A DNA stretch of 37,513 nt from Chrysochromulina tobinii (lineage: Eukaryota > Haptophyta > Prymnesiales > Chrysochromulinaceae). A program made the translations under genes and the position numbers. The notes beneath the pieces are model-generated. The model was not told the origin of the DNA, ran no database searches, and worked only from the letters and a program-made list of their open reading frames with translations. Location of the stretch: contig JWZX01002932.1 in NCBI GenBank assembly GCA_001275005.1, forward strand, positions 1-37,513, given 5' to 3'. Shown here piece after piece: positions 37,074 to 37,513 of the stretch. The first letter of the stretch is position 1; every line of letters starts with the position of its first letter.

Positions 37074-37513
37074 GTGCGCGACGAGCAAACTTGACGCGCT
37101 CTCGCTGAACTGATCTGAACTTGGATCTGAACGTCCGCGCGGCGAGCTCGTGTCGAACTCAACGTCTCAAGTCTACCGTGTGTCCCGGCTCCCCCCGGTG
37201 TCTTTTTACCGGTGTCCCGGCTCCCCCCGGTGTCTTTTTACCGGTGCTGGTGGGTTTGGATGGTTGTGAGGTTCGTCAGTGTGATCCGTTAAATCCGTGT
37301 GCCCGTGTGCCCCCGTGCCGTGTGTCCCGTGCGTGTCCCGGCTTCCCCGGTGTCTTACCGTAAAGCGTTTTGAGGTGGTTTGTGAGATTCGTGTGTCTGT
37401 TCAGGCTCATAAACACCGGCCACCACCCGGGTGACGGGGGGTTTCCTATACAAATTGGGGGGGGTTTCCTATACAATACGTATCCTGATGTATCCTGCAT
37501 GTATCCTGCATGT
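37074..37513. repeat. Right flank: tandem and rearranged copies of the dispersed repeat
   Basis: A 32-bp unit (TGTCCCGGCTCCCCCCGGTG, then TCTTTTTACCGG) is repeated perfectly at 37181-37212 and 37213-37244. It is followed by GGTTTGGATGGTTGTGAGG at about 37253 and a second diverged end near 37336-37360. Two GGTTTCCTATACAA words lie at 37440-37475 and two TGTATCCTGCA words at the edge. The region also contains the 5' flank of the EF-hand gene. Confidence 0.75.

Noticed and set aside
1-37513. CRISPR arrays, operons, bacterial promoters or ribosome binding sites
   Set aside because: None present; the introns, domain types and gene spacing are eukaryotic.

Overview
This window looks like nuclear DNA of a unicellular eukaryotic alga. 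It is GC-rich, the genes lie on both strands without operons, and most genes are intron-poor. Several reading frames join only through GT-AG introns. The proteins carry PAN/apple-like cysteine modules, WW domains, Ser-Pro/Pro-rich stalks, type II membrane anchors, SEC14, DPY30-like and EF-hand modules, and long Ala/Glu/Gln low-complexity tracts. This mix is typical of haptophytes and related chromist algae, but the organism cannot be named from sequence alone.

Layout. 1-1544: repeat-rich flank with a dispersed repeat in inverted orientation. 1545-4728 (+): five-motif metallophosphoesterase with a membrane-spanning N-terminus. 4949-5788 (+): nitroreductase-like FMN oxidoreductase. 5934-9985 (-): large type II membrane protein resembling secreted DUF5695/glycosidase-like proteins. 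10279-10736 (+): small MGCGAS (acylation-type) protein. 11069-11719 (-) and 11811-13307 (+): divergent pair, a hypothetical protein and a PAN-like/Pro-rich/TM/WW-like receptor-like protein. 14080-15636 (+): DPY30-like plus SEC14/CRAL-TRIO protein. 15690-17328 (-): type II PAN-glycosyltransferase-like protein. 17517-18626 (+): lipid-droplet-associated hydrolase (LDAH) family. 19020-19709 (-): Gln-rich WW protein. 20159-21208 (+): Tudor/Agenet-like nuclear protein. 21527-22561 (+): type II glycosyltransferase-like protein. 22792-23343 (-): Ser-rich hypothetical. 24261-24824 (+): SPRY/NHR-like fragment. 25225-29982 (-): 1585-residue PDZ/IQ protein. 30932-31504 (-): WKF-domain (C7orf50-like) protein. 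31781-37073 (-): 1735-residue EF-hand/IQ/coiled-coil protein. The right edge carries the dispersed repeat again.

The most striking signal is in the introns. Six places, in two genes on opposite strands, carry a shared module of about 38 nt that ends in a pyrimidine tract and CCCCACAG, always in the sense direction of the host gene. Several introns begin with a copy of the first bases of the downstream exon, from 5 to 37 bp. This is what intron gain by an inserting element with target duplication, or by tandem exon-edge duplication, would leave behind. A second intron type is built of about 10-nt tandem units containing CTGAT/TTGAT, which resemble branch-point sites. Together they point to introner-like elements and recent intron gain.

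Exon junctions were placed by requiring GT-AG, frame continuity and recognisable protein on both sides. Where this failed (15690-17328, the end of 1545-4728, the start of 24261-24824) the entry says so.
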